A stretch of 64,000 bases of DNA from Mucilaginibacter sp. SG564 (GTDB lineage: Bacteria; Bacteroidota; Bacteroidia; Sphingobacteriales; Sphingobacteriaceae), in assembly GCF_013149275.1 (NCBI RefSeq), contig NZ_JABGNA010000001.1:1054001-1118000 (forward strand), in the 5' to 3' direction. Position 1 is the first letter of the stretch. Each line of letters begins with the position of its first letter. The notes under the pieces were generated by a model. The model was given only the letters and a program-made list of their open reading frames with translations. It was not told where the DNA came from and made no database searches. The position numbers were made by a program, and so were the translations under genes. Below are positions 41,958 to 52,078 of this stretch, in pieces.

Positions 41958-43205
41958 TTAAAGGCTGGCTGCAATAACAGGTTTAACAACACAAGCCTTT
42001 CTTATTATTTTAGAGAACATCAGCCATAAAAATATAGACATTACCGCAAAACTCCCCAAAACCAGGAAAGCCGCGCTAAAGTTCATACTTTGAGCTATCC
42101 ATCCACCTATGGCAGGGCTAAGCGAGGCGCCAAGTCCCTGGATAGTCATTACAGCGCCCTGTCCAATATTTATACGCCCCGTACCATTCAAAATATGAGC
42201 CACCAGACCTGGTACTGCCACACTTTGTAAACCTGCGCCAACGCCATCCAGTATTTGTACCGGATATAACCCCACATGACTAATCATATGGGCCGCGATA
42301 AAACCGCGAACCGGAAGCGCTAAAAAAGAGATTAACATTACTAACCAATAACCGTTTTTAGCTGCCATTCGCATCGCTATCACCGACATTCCAATCATGG
42401 ATAATTGTGCAATAACAATAGTCATAGCTACAAACATAATAGGATTTCCCTGATTGTTTACCGCAGCCGCCATTCCGTAGAGAGGCAGCATTGCCCCATT
42501 GCCTAAATGGAATGCCGCAAGCGCCCCGGCGAGGATTAAAAGAGGTTTGCAAGTAAGCAGGGTTTTAAGGCCACTGGCTTTTTCAGCCATTGCTGTTTCC
42601 TTTCTTAAACCCCGGGCGGCATCATTATCAATTGTTTTAGCAGGTATCAACGATATAGATATAATAGATAACATTCCGAAGATGGCTGCGAGTCCAAACA
42701 CTGCAGGCATGCCAAACTTCATACCCAAATAACCCGATAATCCGGCCCCTACTACATTACCTGCATGGTTAAAAGCCTGATTATAGCCATTTTGACGATT
42801 GAACCCGGATTGTTTTACAATACCCAGTGTAATGCCAATTACTGCAGGCCCAATTGCCGCTCCTGCTATAGCGGTAGCTACCTGAGATATACTTATCAGC
42901 CAGAAATTTTGAGATATTAAAATTACTCCGGAAGCAATAATGGTAAAAACACCAGGGATAACAACGTACATGCGCTTACGTTTTGTCGCATCGATCAGTG
43001 CACCTGCAGGCGCAGTCATTAACATGCCGGCAACGCCGCCTATGGTCATTACAGAGCCTATTAAACCGCTTTTCCATCCATGGGCTAATAAAAATATACC
43101 CAAGAAAGGGCCAATACCGGCCTGCATATCAGCCATAAAAAAATTAAGGGCCTGGAGTGCCGGAATAACTTTTTTATCAATATAGCGGGAGGACTGTTTG
43201 TTCAT
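41958..43205 (-). CDS. MFS transporter
   Basis: 415 aa with about twelve membrane helices. The loop 2-3 motif reads GALIDATKRKRMYV near residue 69, a variant of the G-x-x-x-D-R-x-G-R-K consensus. The cytoplasmic loop after helix 6 (DNDAARGLRKETAMAEKA) separates two six-helix halves. A substrate cannot be named. Co-transcription with the ArsB-like gene is likely, since only three bases separate them, so both may handle the same compound. Confidence 0.85.
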   Translation of the reverse strand: MNKQSSRYIDKKVIPALQALNFFMADMQAGIGPFLGIFLLAHGWKSGLIGSVMTIGGVAGMLMTAPAGALIDATKRKRMYVVIPGVFTIIASGVILISQNFWLISISQVATAIAGAAIGPAVIGITLGIVKQSGFNRQNGYNQAFNHAGNVVGAGLSGYLGMKFGMPAVFGLAAIFGMLSIISISLIPAKTIDNDAARGLRKETAMAEKASGLKTLLTCKPLLILAGALAAFHLGNGAMLPLYGMAAAVNNQGNPIMFVAMTIVIAQLSMIGMSVIAMRMAAKNGYWLVMLISFLALPVRGFIAAHMISHVGLYPVQILDGVGAGLQSVAVPGLVAHILNGTGRINIGQGAVMTIQGLGASLSPAIGGWIAQSMNFSAAFLVLGSFAVMSIFLWLMFSKIIRKACVVKPVIAASL

Positions 43206-43311
43206 GCTGCAAGTTTCAACAGCATTTGATCATCAATGTTTGGGTTTAAATTATATTAAACAAAACATCGATGGCTATTCCCCTTATGAAGTGTTCTTCA
43301 ATTAAGATGGG

Positions 43312-44136
43312 CTAAAATTTAACCAGCAGTTTTTCTGAAACAAGCTTGCCATCTTTATAGTATTCAAAGAACCAGCTATCGTTCTTTTTTAGTACCACGC
43401 CGTTAGAAGTTCCATTGCTTGCTATAAAATAATCCTGAACTGAAGTTTTAGTAAGGGTTAAAACTATTTTGGGTGTAGTATCAATTAATTGATATCCGTT
43501 GGCTATAGCCTGGGCATATAAAGTTCCGGTGGGCTGATTTGTTTCTGCTTGTGCCGGTTTTGCTGCGGTAGTTGCATTAGCAGTTGCAGCAACAGTTGAA
43601 ACAACTGCAGGTGATGCAGCAATTGCTGGCTGGGTAGTTGTGTTTACAGCCGTTAACGAAGGAGCAGCTGTGGTAGCTGTTGACTGTGTCACTGGTGTAT
43701 TAACGCCACCGTTATAAGCATATGATACTGCATCTAATGATGTAAAGGATTCTCTTAGGGCCAGATTATAAGAAACCCGGTATTCCTTTTCTCGGCTTTT
43801 ACCCTCTTTGCACTTAAAAACTATATTACCCTGGCAATCTTTTAATAAAAGCGTAACACTGGTAGTAAACATGGTATTTTTTTCTAACAGGTCAACATTC
43901 AGTGCCTGGCATTTATTATTTGCTATTTCACTTGGCAATTCTGCATTATCAAAATAAACAGTAAAGCCTTTCTCCGCTAAAAGACCTTTGGTCAGAGTGT
44001 TTAACCCATACTGATCTTTTTGTTTCAGAAAGCTAAACTTCTCAGGCACTACAACATATTTATAATTGTTGATAGTATTTTGAGCATACACAGAAAAAGA
44101 GCTGAGTAAAAGGAATAATAAAACGTATCTTTTCAT
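43312..44136 (-). CDS. Secreted protein of unknown function
   Basis: 274 aa from the ATG at 44136 (MKRYVLLFLLLSSFSVYAQ), a clear signal peptide. The mature protein has a compact N-terminal domain (about 20-140) with a few cysteines, then a low-complexity linker rich in Ala and Thr (about 145-205), and a C-terminal beta domain (about 205-274) ending FEYYKDGKLVSEKLLVKF. The Ala/Thr linker suggests separate domains on the surface or in the periplasm. No family was recognised. Confidence 0.7.
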   Translation of the reverse strand: MKRYVLLFLLLSSFSVYAQNTINNYKYVVVPEKFSFLKQKDQYGLNTLTKGLLAEKGFTVYFDNAELPSEIANNKCQALNVDLLEKNTMFTTSVTLLLKDCQGNIVFKCKEGKSREKEYRVSYNLALRESFTSLDAVSYAYNGGVNTPVTQSTATTAAPSLTAVNTTTQPAIAASPAVVSTVAATANATTAAKPAQAETNQPTGTLYAQAIANGYQLIDTTPKIVLTLTKTSVQDYFIASNGTSNGVVLKKNDSWFFEYYKDGKLVSEKLLVKF

Positions 44137-44404
44137 ATAGAAACAAGTATTGAGATAACCCAAGGCTTAATGATTGATTTTGTTTAAAAAACCACTATCA
44201 GAAGCTTTACAGGTTATGATGAATGGCACTAAAATTAGCAATATTTTCTAATATGTTTAAGTCATTAAATGTGTTCAAAATACTTTTTCTGCCTGTGTGC
44301 TGTTATACGTTTGTAAAACATTAACCGCCTCATATTTTTGTTTAACATAATTTAACTAATATTTATTTGGTGGTTTGAGTTTGCTTTCTTTAATTTATAA
44401 CATA

Positions 44405-45874
44405 ATGCTGGCATTCTTATACCCACTTAAAATTAGAAAGTTATCCTTTATCACCCTGTTTATTTTACTTGCACCGGTACCGCTCTTTGCGCAAAATCTG
44501 TTTTTAGAAAAAATAGATATATGTAATGCGGCCAATTTTTGCATGGATTGTGGCGATCCCAAAGCAACCTGTGATCAGTTTACACTTGATTATATATGTG
44601 ATCAAATCAATCGTAAATATATTTTGAAAGATGCTTTTGGATCAATCTCTTTCCAGGTATTGGTTGAGCCATCTGGTTTCAGTTGTGTATTGAGCCATAC
44701 CGATGTTACAAACGGCCCTTTAACAGCAGAACTGATCAGGTATCTGAATGGTAATATATGGCGAGCCGCCAAAGTAAATGGCAAGACTGTTTCCGCATCA
44801 GTTAACGTGATCTTCCGATTTGCGAACGGGAGAATATCTGCTCAAATGCAAAGAATGGATTTAAGCGAACTAAAGCCACCAGGTGATCCAACTATTTATA
44901 ACAAAACAGTTGCTTATACCAATCCATCTTTGAACTCTTATGAATTCACCACCTGGACCAAGTATAACTCTCCGCTGCCGGATAACATCAGCAAAACCTG
45001 CATTGTAGATAAAACTGATGTGTTATGGTATACTACCATTAAGGGGTTGACACGCTTTGATGGTCAAAGCTTTAATCCGATCAACGAATTCAACTCCCCA
45101 TTTACTGCCGAAACAGCGGTAATGGATATCAATGTAGATAAGGATAATAACAAATGGGTATACGTTGATAATAAGATGTACAAGTACAGTGATGCAGGGT
45201 GGCAGATCTTTGATTTTAAGAAGTTTGTAACTCCGGGAGCTATCCGTATCTTAAACAACCGCCACGGTGACCTTCTTTTCACTACAGAAGCCGGATTAGT
45301 TGTTTTAAGACAGGATAAGGTTGTTGTGCTGAATAAAAAAACAATTCCGCTATTACCCTCTAACAATGTTAATTATGTTTATGAAGATAGCAGGAAACGT
45401 TTGTGGATAGGCACATCAAAGGGTTGCATCATGCTTGATCACAATGTGCCAACTACTTATAACACCTCCAACACTCCTCTGAAAAACACCTATATTTCTA
45501 ATGCTACGGAAGATGAGTCGGGTAATTTGTATTTCTCATTAACCGCTTGCAACGCAACTCCGGGCGATGATGACAAAGAAGGCATAGCAGTGCTGAGGCC
45601 CAATGGAACCTGGCTTCATTATACGGATAAAAATTCCGGCTTGCCATCAAACCACGTTAACGACATGTTGTATGACAAGTATGAACATGTTTTGTGGATC
45701 GCTACTGAGCAATCGGGACTGGTAAGGTTTAATTTGAAAGATGGCTGGGAAAACTATCACAACAATAATACGCCTATGCCTGGTTATACCATAAATAAAT
45801 TGGCCCAGGATTCCAAAGGTGTTCTCTACGCGGCTACAGCTAATGGTTTACTAAGGATCAAAAAGAGGAGATAA
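44405..45874 (+). CDS. Exported beta-propeller sensor-like protein with TonB-C-like N-terminus
   Basis: 489 aa from the ATG at 44405, with a signal segment ending near LFAQ (residue 31). Residues about 60-145 (ISFQVLVEPSGFSCVLSHTD, then a WRAAKVNGKTVSASV run) follow the plan of the TonB C-terminal domain. From about 165 to the end there are repeats of two-component regulator propeller type (DVLWYTTIKGLTRFDG, KRLWIGTSKGCIML and HVLWIATEQSGLVRF), usually the sensor part of hybrid kinases. No kinase follows. The combination is uncommon. An upstream TTG start is less likely. Confidence 0.72.
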   Translation: MLAFLYPLKIRKLSFITLFILLAPVPLFAQNLFLEKIDICNAANFCMDCGDPKATCDQFTLDYICDQINRKYILKDAFGSISFQVLVEPSGFSCVLSHTDVTNGPLTAELIRYLNGNIWRAAKVNGKTVSASVNVIFRFANGRISAQMQRMDLSELKPPGDPTIYNKTVAYTNPSLNSYEFTTWTKYNSPLPDNISKTCIVDKTDVLWYTTIKGLTRFDGQSFNPINEFNSPFTAETAVMDINVDKDNNKWVYVDNKMYKYSDAGWQIFDFKKFVTPGAIRILNNRHGDLLFTTEAGLVVLRQDKVVVLNKKTIPLLPSNNVNYVYEDSRKRLWIGTSKGCIMLDHNVPTTYNTSNTPLKNTYISNATEDESGNLYFSLTACNATPGDDDKEGIAVLRPNGTWLHYTDKNSGLPSNHVNDMLYDKYEHVLWIATEQSGLVRFNLKDGWENYHNNNTPMPGYTINKLAQDSKGVLYAATANGLLRIKKRR

Positions 45875-45888
45875 AAGCGTGCGGGCTG

Positions 45889-46704
45889 TTATGACGCCGG
45901 TGTAAGCTTTTTTATAACGGCATGTTTATTTGCTATCGAAGATACAAAGTTATCCGTTCTGGAAAACTCATATCCTTTTAATTGTGCCCACGCTATAAAA
46001 TTTTTTATCCGATTTATAAATGGCTCTCCGGAGTTTCTGGATATATAGCGTGGCAAACCATATTTTTCTTTATGATACAGATTGGTAAACTCCCATGGAT
46101 GGAAATAAAGGTTCAGATACCCATCTTTACGGTGCGTGGCTGCGCTCATTAGCTTGATCAACGGCAAAGGTAAATTATGGAAACTTAACCAAAAAAGCGG
46201 AAAACGGATCAATGGTGATACCGAAGCCGGAATTTGTAAAACATCATTGTCATAAAACCAGGTACGTGGCTTATCAAAATTATTATAACGCCCGGGTAGC
46301 CAGGTAGGGTTAATAGATGAATTGTAAATATATCCGGCGTTCTTTATCTCAGCTTCATCTACAGGCATCATCCTTGCCATACGGAAGCCACTTACTTCAA
46401 CACCCGAAATATCCTCGAGTACCTCTTTGGATTGTTTTAAATGCTCTGGTTTAAAATCGGAATGATAATAGCCATGTGATGCTATTTCATGCCCCTCGTT
46501 TACAATTTTAGCAATCACATCTGGTTTGTGAAGCGCGTAATTCGCGGTACAAAAAAAGGTAGCCCGTATGTTTGCGGATCTGAGTAACTCCAAAATTGAA
46601 TTTGTGCCATTAGTAGAGATCGATAGTTGCTCATCAAAAGATATTGACCGACCGAATTCTAAAGGCAAATCAAATTCCTCAACGTCAAACCCCAATAAAA
46701 TCAT
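45889..46704 (-). CDS. Polysaccharide deacetylase family protein
   Basis: 271 aa NodB-type carbohydrate esterase. LGFDVEEFDLP at the N-terminus holds the catalytic and metal aspartates, ATFFCTANYA near residue 49 and EIASHGYYHSDF near 73 the metal histidines. The C-terminal NLYFHPWEFTN near 197 is the last catalytic His region. Deacetylates surface glycans or lipid-linked sugars. It overlaps the GT2 gene by 20 bp, so the two are translated together and probably act on one glycan. Confidence 0.85.
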   Translation of the reverse strand: MILLGFDVEEFDLPLEFGRSISFDEQLSISTNGTNSILELLRSANIRATFFCTANYALHKPDVIAKIVNEGHEIASHGYYHSDFKPEHLKQSKEVLEDISGVEVSGFRMARMMPVDEAEIKNAGYIYNSSINPTWLPGRYNNFDKPRTWFYDNDVLQIPASVSPLIRFPLFWLSFHNLPLPLIKLMSAATHRKDGYLNLYFHPWEFTNLYHKEKYGLPRYISRNSGEPFINRIKNFIAWAQLKGYEFSRTDNFVSSIANKHAVIKKLTPAS

Positions 46705-47662
46705 TATTTACATTTTTGACGGTTAGAAGATTTGTTGAACGAATAATATAATTAGGGCGGTGTTTTGACTGCATAAATATTTTACCCACATAAACCCCTA
46801 TTATGCCTAATACCAATAGTTGCAAACCACCAAAAAAAGCTACAGTGGCTATTACCGAAGCCCAGCCAGAAACGGCATATCCGGCAAAGTAGCTAAACAA
46901 TACATACGGAATGTATAATATAGCCATAGCCGAAAAAAACAAACCTATACCTGTAACTAAATATAAGGGGCGGGCGCTAAACGCCATAATACTGCCTACT
47001 GCAAGTTTAACGAGTTTAAAGAAAGAGTAACTGGCTTCGCCGGTATGCCTTTTAGATGGTGTATAAGGAATACCAATCTGTTTGAAACCAGCCCATTTGA
47101 TTATCCCTCTGAAAAATATTTCATATTCATCAATCAGTTTTAACTGCTTTACCACTTTCTCATCCATTAACCGGAAATCGGCGGTGCCATTTTCCAGTTT
47201 GATATCTGAAAGCATATTTATGCCTTTATAAAACAGCTTTGAAGTGGCTTTCTGATAAGCTTTAGCGTGCGGGTTACTGTTTTGCCTATAAGTGTATATA
47301 ATGTCATAACCATTTTCCCAATATTTTAACATTTTTAATATTAACTGCGGGGGATGCTGCAGATCGGCATCCATGGTTATTACGGCATCACCGTGAGCCA
47401 TTGCAATACCCGCCTTAAGCGCATGATCTTTCCCGAAGTTTTTTGAAAGCTCTATATAAAAAACATTAGTATGCAGTTGAGCATTAAATTTTATCTCATT
47501 TAAGGTATTATCACGGCTCCCATCATCAACAAAAATTAATTCATAGTCATAATTTGAGTGACTCAATGTTTCATTGATCTGTTCAATTAAATAACTTATA
47601 TTTTTTTCTTCATTGTGGGATGGTATAATTACCGATATTTTCTTTTTTATAACGAATGTCAT
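46685..47662 (-). CDS. Family 2 glycosyltransferase, DPM1/GtrB-like
   Basis: 325 aa. The GT-A domain has VIIPSHNEEKNI near residue 13, FVDDGSRDNTL near 44 and the metal motif TMDADLQHPPQL near 98; two membrane helices follow at about 235-260 and 270-295. This is the ArnC/GtrB/DPM1 plan that puts a sugar on undecaprenyl phosphate. Together with the overlapping deacetylase this gives a two-step lipid-linked sugar modification, as for ArnC and ArnD; target sugar unknown. Confidence 0.87.
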   Translation of the reverse strand: MTFVIKKKISVIIPSHNEEKNISYLIEQINETLSHSNYDYELIFVDDGSRDNTLNEIKFNAQLHTNVFYIELSKNFGKDHALKAGIAMAHGDAVITMDADLQHPPQLILKMLKYWENGYDIIYTYRQNSNPHAKAYQKATSKLFYKGINMLSDIKLENGTADFRLMDEKVVKQLKLIDEYEIFFRGIIKWAGFKQIGIPYTPSKRHTGEASYSFFKLVKLAVGSIMAFSARPLYLVTGIGLFFSAMAILYIPYVLFSYFAGYAVSGWASVIATVAFFGGLQLLVLGIIGVYVGKIFMQSKHRPNYIIRSTNLLTVKNVNNDFIGV

Positions 47663-47977
47663 GTTATTTTAATAGGGGCTTTAAATTGTGACAGGTAACT
47701 AAATACTATATTGGTCAGGTTTACTCTTATAATTTTTTAATCAATCCTTCTGTAACAAACATGATACGAAGAAATAAGCAACAATGCTACAACTCCATTT
47801 GAATAAAAAGTATAACACATTAAAAAAAGAAAATACTCTTACTTTACGGGTGTAACTTTGCTGTTACAAACATAAATAATTAATAATGATTTAACCATAA
47901 AATCATCTACAATTAGCCATAGAATTGTAAACATATTAACATTCACCAGAGCTCTGATGTACCACAATGTCAACAGC
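47663..47977. other. AT-rich gap with promoter region
   Basis: 315 bp with no gene. TAACTTTG at 47851-47858 fits the -7 consensus on the plus strand, but no gene follows in that direction. The promoter of the GT2-deacetylase pair should lie in the left half; no exact box was found. Confidence 0.4.
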
Positions 47978-49147
47978 TTATACAGATTTAAGCTGTTCTG
48001 GCTTTGAAAAGTCCCTTGTTAAGGTTTCATAAACTATTTTTAGCCAGATCAGGAAACATGGCAGAGCCTTGAGTTTGTATGGGGCAACATACTCCGTTCT
48101 GATAAATCGTGGAAAAAGATCTGATGGGGAAAAGCTGGTTAGTATAATAGCAAAGATCAATAGAAATACCTCATACCGGGTAACTGGCCTATTTAAATTT
48201 ATGTACCAGATAGCAACACCAGTAAAAGCGATAATATAAGTTGATGACTCTGATGAGCTGCTGAAAATAACAGCGAATATTAAGGCAGACGAAAGGATAA
48301 GTAATTGATATTGTCGCAATTTAAAGCTTTTAAGCCTTAAATAAGAGAGCATAAAGAGCATCAGCCCTGGCGCTATAACATATATATTCTTTAGTCCTTG
48401 ATAATTAAATATATTTCTGATCAATCCCATAACGCATATTTCCTGAAGATCAGATCCCTGGTTATGGGCATTTTTGGCCACCAGATCATTGTACCAGTCA
48501 TGATAGGTTTGAATGATAAAGGTTGGCGATGAAATAAGCATAGGTAATACAAATAACACTACCGACCAAAAAAGAAAACTTCCAATAAATTTTAGTTTAT
48601 TTTCTGAAAAGAAAAAGAAGGCAAGCCCTACTATCCCATATAACTTCACAAAGGTTCCAATAGCTATCATCAGGGCGGCCCAAAAGTCCTGTTTCCTTTT
48701 GATAAAACTAAAACTTAAAATAATTAACCCGGCTATCATGGGGTTACTTTGCACATTAGCAGATGCTGTCATTAATTCATGTGCGCAGATCAGCAAAATA
48801 ATTACATACTGATTTTCTTTAATGGGTAACCGTTGTATGGCTTTAAACAATATAAAAGCATTAAACATTACCCACAGCAAAACACCTATACTATCGGGCA
48901 TCAACGCGAATGGTGCGATTATTATAGAAAATACAGGACCATAATGATTAAGATCGTAAAAATGTTCTGGTTGATAGGTATAAAGATTATGCTGATGAAT
49001 AGTATTTATAAAATTGTATTTGAATACCAAATAGTTATTAAATACCTGGTGGGTTAAAATTCCTTTAAGGACGATCAGGAAACTTAACCCGAACCATAAA
49101 GAAAACACAAAGGGCTTATTGTAGATAAGTTTAGTTATTTTTTGCAT
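47978..49147 (-). CDS. GT87-like membrane mannosyltransferase (DUF2029)
   Basis: 389 aa from the ATG at 49147 (MQKITKLIYNK). About ten membrane helices. The DLNHYGPVFSIIIAPFALMP motif near residue 65 with Asp and the NPMIAGLIILSFSFIKRKQ segment fit the GT-C family 87 (DUF2029) proteins, which use polyprenyl-phosphate sugars. The partner of the GT2 gene could be such an enzyme: GT2 makes the lipid-linked sugar, GT87 transfers it outside. That link is inferred from position. Confidence 0.75.
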   Translation of the reverse strand: MQKITKLIYNKPFVFSLWFGLSFLIVLKGILTHQVFNNYLVFKYNFINTIHQHNLYTYQPEHFYDLNHYGPVFSIIIAPFALMPDSIGVLLWVMFNAFILFKAIQRLPIKENQYVIILLICAHELMTASANVQSNPMIAGLIILSFSFIKRKQDFWAALMIAIGTFVKLYGIVGLAFFFFSENKLKFIGSFLFWSVVLFVLPMLISSPTFIIQTYHDWYNDLVAKNAHNQGSDLQEICVMGLIRNIFNYQGLKNIYVIAPGLMLFMLSYLRLKSFKLRQYQLLILSSALIFAVIFSSSSESSTYIIAFTGVAIWYINLNRPVTRYEVFLLIFAIILTSFSPSDLFPRFIRTEYVAPYKLKALPCFLIWLKIVYETLTRDFSKPEQLKSV

Positions 49148-49265
49148 AAAACAGGGGTATTGGGTTGCGAATATACAAAACAACCACATTACTCGTACTT
49201 TATGTTTGATTTGACGAAACTCTCATTACATTTATATTTTACAAAGAATTAAATTTACAATTAAC

Positions 49266-49292
49266 AAAAAAAGCCACCCATTTAGAGTGGCT
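49266..49292 (-). terminator. Intrinsic terminator after the nuclease gene
   Basis: AGCCAC at 49272 and GTGGCT at 49287 pair around CCATTTAGA; seven A on the plus strand become the U-run of minus-strand RNA. Confidence 0.8.
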
Positions 49293-49314
49293 CCTGTTAT
49301 TAATTGGTAAAATA

Positions 49315-50781
49315 TCAAGACCCAGGAGTACCTGCATCTAATTTTACTTCCAAGGCTGCCCGTACATTTGCCGGCAAGCTTGATAATAAAGCGTAACCCG
49401 TTGCCAGTTCTATATCTTTCACGGTTACGATATATTTTGTCCAGTCGCTATTGGTAGTGTTAATATTAGGTGTATTTACAGCGATAACCCTTGTTGAACT
49501 GGTTACCCTGCCCAAATCATTATCACCAACTGGTATAATAACCGCCACCTTCCATACATTACTTGGCACATTAACATGGCCATTGTTTATGGTAGTAGCC
49601 GAACCGTTTGAGCCGGCCCCCCCGGTACCATAGCTGCCCATAATGATATATACCTCGTTACCTAAAACTACCTGCTCTCGAAGATAATTCTCCAGATTGG
49701 CCCAGGTATGCTGATTGTTATTTGGCGCCTGCGGTATCATATTAGTCATCAGGAAAGTAGCCGAATTAGCATTAGCCGAACTGGTACGATCAGCCGAAGG
49801 ACAATTATGCCCCCTGTCAAACCCGCTGCCAGAATAGGCATTATCATTAACCATATACCAATTTGCAGGCAAGCTGGCCCAGCCCGCGAAATTATTCAAC
49901 CGATCTGAAGCACCAGTGATATTTGTAGCATCCAAATGCCAGCTCACCCAATTCGGCTCGCCTTTGGTGGCATTGTATGATTCGGTATAATATTTCTGAT
50001 CGATAAGGTAGTTATCCATAGACGATGTACTGCTTTGCGCGTTTGAGGGGTTACCAAATAGCAGATCGCTATTGTCGCCGGTTGACGGCGGAGCGTCTGT
50101 ACCCGCTGTTACGTCCCTTGGAGTAGATGCAGGTGCTGTTGGTGAACCACCGCCGTCATCACCACCGTTATCGGGGGTACCTACAACAATCCCTGGGTCG
50201 CCTTCACCTTTAAAGGTAATATCGTCAATATTGACACGGTTATTTGTGGTGGTTCCCGTTCTCTTGATTTCAAAACGTACTTTACCGGTTACTGTTACTT
50301 TGAAAGTATCAGTAACCAATTTTGTATTGTTTTCATTGATATCCTTTCCAATCTGCGTATAAGTTTTGCCGCCATCAGCAGACATTAATAATTGCCATAC
50401 AGAAACAGGATCAGAACCGTACTTGGCATGTTTAATAAGCAAGGTATCAATACCATTAATATCAAAATTCATGGCAATATCTCCGGCACGCAGACGTACA
50501 GATGCAAGACCATCTTTTACATCGGGTGCCGTATTCCCAATCAATGCATCGTTAAAATTCCAGCTGCCGGTAAGTAAAGTTATATCAGCGGCGGCATAAG
50601 CGGTCTTCTTACCCTGCTCAAAGGTTTCAGTGATACTATAAGACGGAATTACAGGTGGTGGAGGTGTAGTTTTTGTTGTATCGCCCGAGGTGGTGGGCGG
50701 CATGTCTGTTGATTTTTTTGAGCAGCTTGCCATGGTTAATACCAAAGTAAAGCCCAGCAGTAAGTTTTGAATTTTCATCAT
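49315..50781 (-). CDS. DNA/RNA non-specific endonuclease lipoprotein
   Basis: 488 aa. A lipoprotein signal peptide ends at the lipobox LTMASC, followed by a Pro/Thr-rich linker (about 25-45), a beta-sandwich domain (about 45-195) and a second Gly-rich linker. The NUC domain (about 250-480) has the catalytic DRGHNCPSADR near residue 320 and the metal-site segment MIPQAPNNNQHTWANLENYL near 345. Such enzymes cut DNA and RNA outside the cell or on its surface. The start at 50781 (MMKIQNLL) is chosen for the signal peptide. It lies next to a TonB receptor locus, which may import the products. Confidence 0.88.
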   Translation of the reverse strand: MMKIQNLLLGFTLVLTMASCSKKSTDMPPTTSGDTTKTTPPPPVIPSYSITETFEQGKKTAYAAADITLLTGSWNFNDALIGNTAPDVKDGLASVRLRAGDIAMNFDINGIDTLLIKHAKYGSDPVSVWQLLMSADGGKTYTQIGKDINENNTKLVTDTFKVTVTGKVRFEIKRTGTTTNNRVNIDDITFKGEGDPGIVVGTPDNGGDDGGGSPTAPASTPRDVTAGTDAPPSTGDNSDLLFGNPSNAQSSTSSMDNYLIDQKYYTESYNATKGEPNWVSWHLDATNITGASDRLNNFAGWASLPANWYMVNDNAYSGSGFDRGHNCPSADRTSSANANSATFLMTNMIPQAPNNNQHTWANLENYLREQVVLGNEVYIIMGSYGTGGAGSNGSATTINNGHVNVPSNVWKVAVIIPVGDNDLGRVTSSTRVIAVNTPNINTTNSDWTKYIVTVKDIELATGYALLSSLPANVRAALEVKLDAGTPGS

Positions 50782-50879
50782 TATTTGTTTTTGTGTGATA
50801 GATAATAGCAAAGCATGGCCATGACATAGATGCCCATGAAAAAATTATACTAAGAGTGATATGAATAGAGGAGTAAAAT

Positions 50880-50906
50880 CAGGAGCATGTGTAAACCATG
50901 CTCCTG
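50880..50906 (-). terminator. Hairpin after the 379-aa lipoprotein gene
   Basis: CAGGAGCATG and CATGCTCCTG form a perfect 10-bp stem with a 7-base loop, 22 bp beyond the stop. The T-run on the minus strand is short (ATTTTAC). Confidence 0.7.
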
Positions 50907-50927
50907 AAGTATAATTGCCAGTATATT

Positions 50928-52067
50928 TTAGCTTTTAATTACAAAAGCAGATCCATTGTAGGTAAATGTTTTGGTGGCATTTGATATAGCACCAAATTTA
51001 TAAACCGCATAAGTAACGTTAAATATCTGATCCTTGATAGGGCTGGTGTATTTATTTGCTAATAGAGCTATAAATGCGTTATTTAGGTCTGTATCGCTCC
51101 AATATGTAGCATCTGTAGAAGCACTGATATTGAAATCTTTATATTGTGCTACGTTTGCCCTCGCTGCTGCGGTGCCGGCGGTTGTGGTTCCTATAAAGGT
51201 ATAATCAGCGGATGATAGGGTCAAATATACCGTAGGATCTGGTATCCATGCGCCATTGTTTTTCAGAAATGATGCAGTTGATTGTGTAGCATTTATTACC
51301 CAATTTGCACCATCATAAGTAAGTGCTATAACCTTTTGATAAGTAGTTAAATAGCGATAGTTCACATATTTAACATCGCCTTTTTTAACCGTTGTTGAAA
51401 CTAGCGGATCAGCCTTTAAAAAGGTATTGATATAAGATGGGATAGTGTTGTTACCTAAGTCTGAAGCAATAAACCAATTATTGTTTCCTCGCCCCACAGA
51501 TGCATATTGAGCTGCAGAAACACGATAAATTTTTTGCCATGCGCCATTCAAATATAAAAATGCATCCGTAGCTGGCACACCTGAACTTGGAGTAGCGCCC
51601 GACTCAAAATAGGTATAACTCAATACCGCCAATTGATTAGCTACCGGACTTGTATACTTGTAAGGGAGCCAGCTTAGTATTTGAGCTGTGCTGAAGTCGG
51701 TAAACTTGTTGCCTGGTAACAGAGTGTAGTCGTCCTTAGTAAGCGTATAAGCTGTATTCGCGTTGGTTGAATCGGCTAAAACAATAGATAATGGAGCAAG
51801 TGTAAAAGTAACAATTGCAGTTGAACCATTGCCCAATTGAGGCTCTTTTGCATTTAAAATCTGTGGGATATAGGTATTTGCGTCGGCAATTGACTTAAAA
51901 TTATATGATTTAGAAGGATATTTTGATGTATCCAACAACTTATAATCTGCTTGTGCCAGGGTAAGGCTCATGGCCTTGGTATATGTTGCGGGGCTTATGT
52001 TTGGCTGCTTTTGGCAAGCTGTTAGTACTACAGCTATAAAAGCAATTAAACTATATATCTTTTTCAT
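50928..52067 (-). CDS. Lipoprotein partner of the TonB receptor, with internal repeats
   Basis: 379 aa, signal peptide with lipobox VLTACQK. Three related blocks recur: TLAQADYKLLDTSKYP near residue 36, TLTKDDYTLLPGNKF near 108, and TLSSADYTFIGTT near 281. NKYTSPIKDQIFNVTYAVYK and YKYTSPVANQLAVLSYTYFE are a second repeated pair. It begins 11 bp after the TonB receptor and probably sits with it on the outer membrane to bind a ligand, in the way SusD-like proteins do; but it is not SusD-like in sequence. Confidence 0.75.
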   Translation of the reverse strand: MKKIYSLIAFIAVVLTACQKQPNISPATYTKAMSLTLAQADYKLLDTSKYPSKSYNFKSIADANTYIPQILNAKEPQLGNGSTAIVTFTLAPLSIVLADSTNANTAYTLTKDDYTLLPGNKFTDFSTAQILSWLPYKYTSPVANQLAVLSYTYFESGATPSSGVPATDAFLYLNGAWQKIYRVSAAQYASVGRGNNNWFIASDLGNNTIPSYINTFLKADPLVSTTVKKGDVKYVNYRYLTTYQKVIALTYDGANWVINATQSTASFLKNNGAWIPDPTVYLTLSSADYTFIGTTTAGTAAARANVAQYKDFNISASTDATYWSDTDLNNAFIALLANKYTSPIKDQIFNVTYAVYKFGAISNATKTFTYNGSAFVIKS

Positions 52068-52078
52068 GAAGTTTCTTT

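Noticed and set aside
40677..43205. Complete arsenic resistance operon
   Set aside because: Only the ArsB-type permease is present; no arsR, arsC or arsA is seen next to it, and the MFS partner has no arsenic signature.
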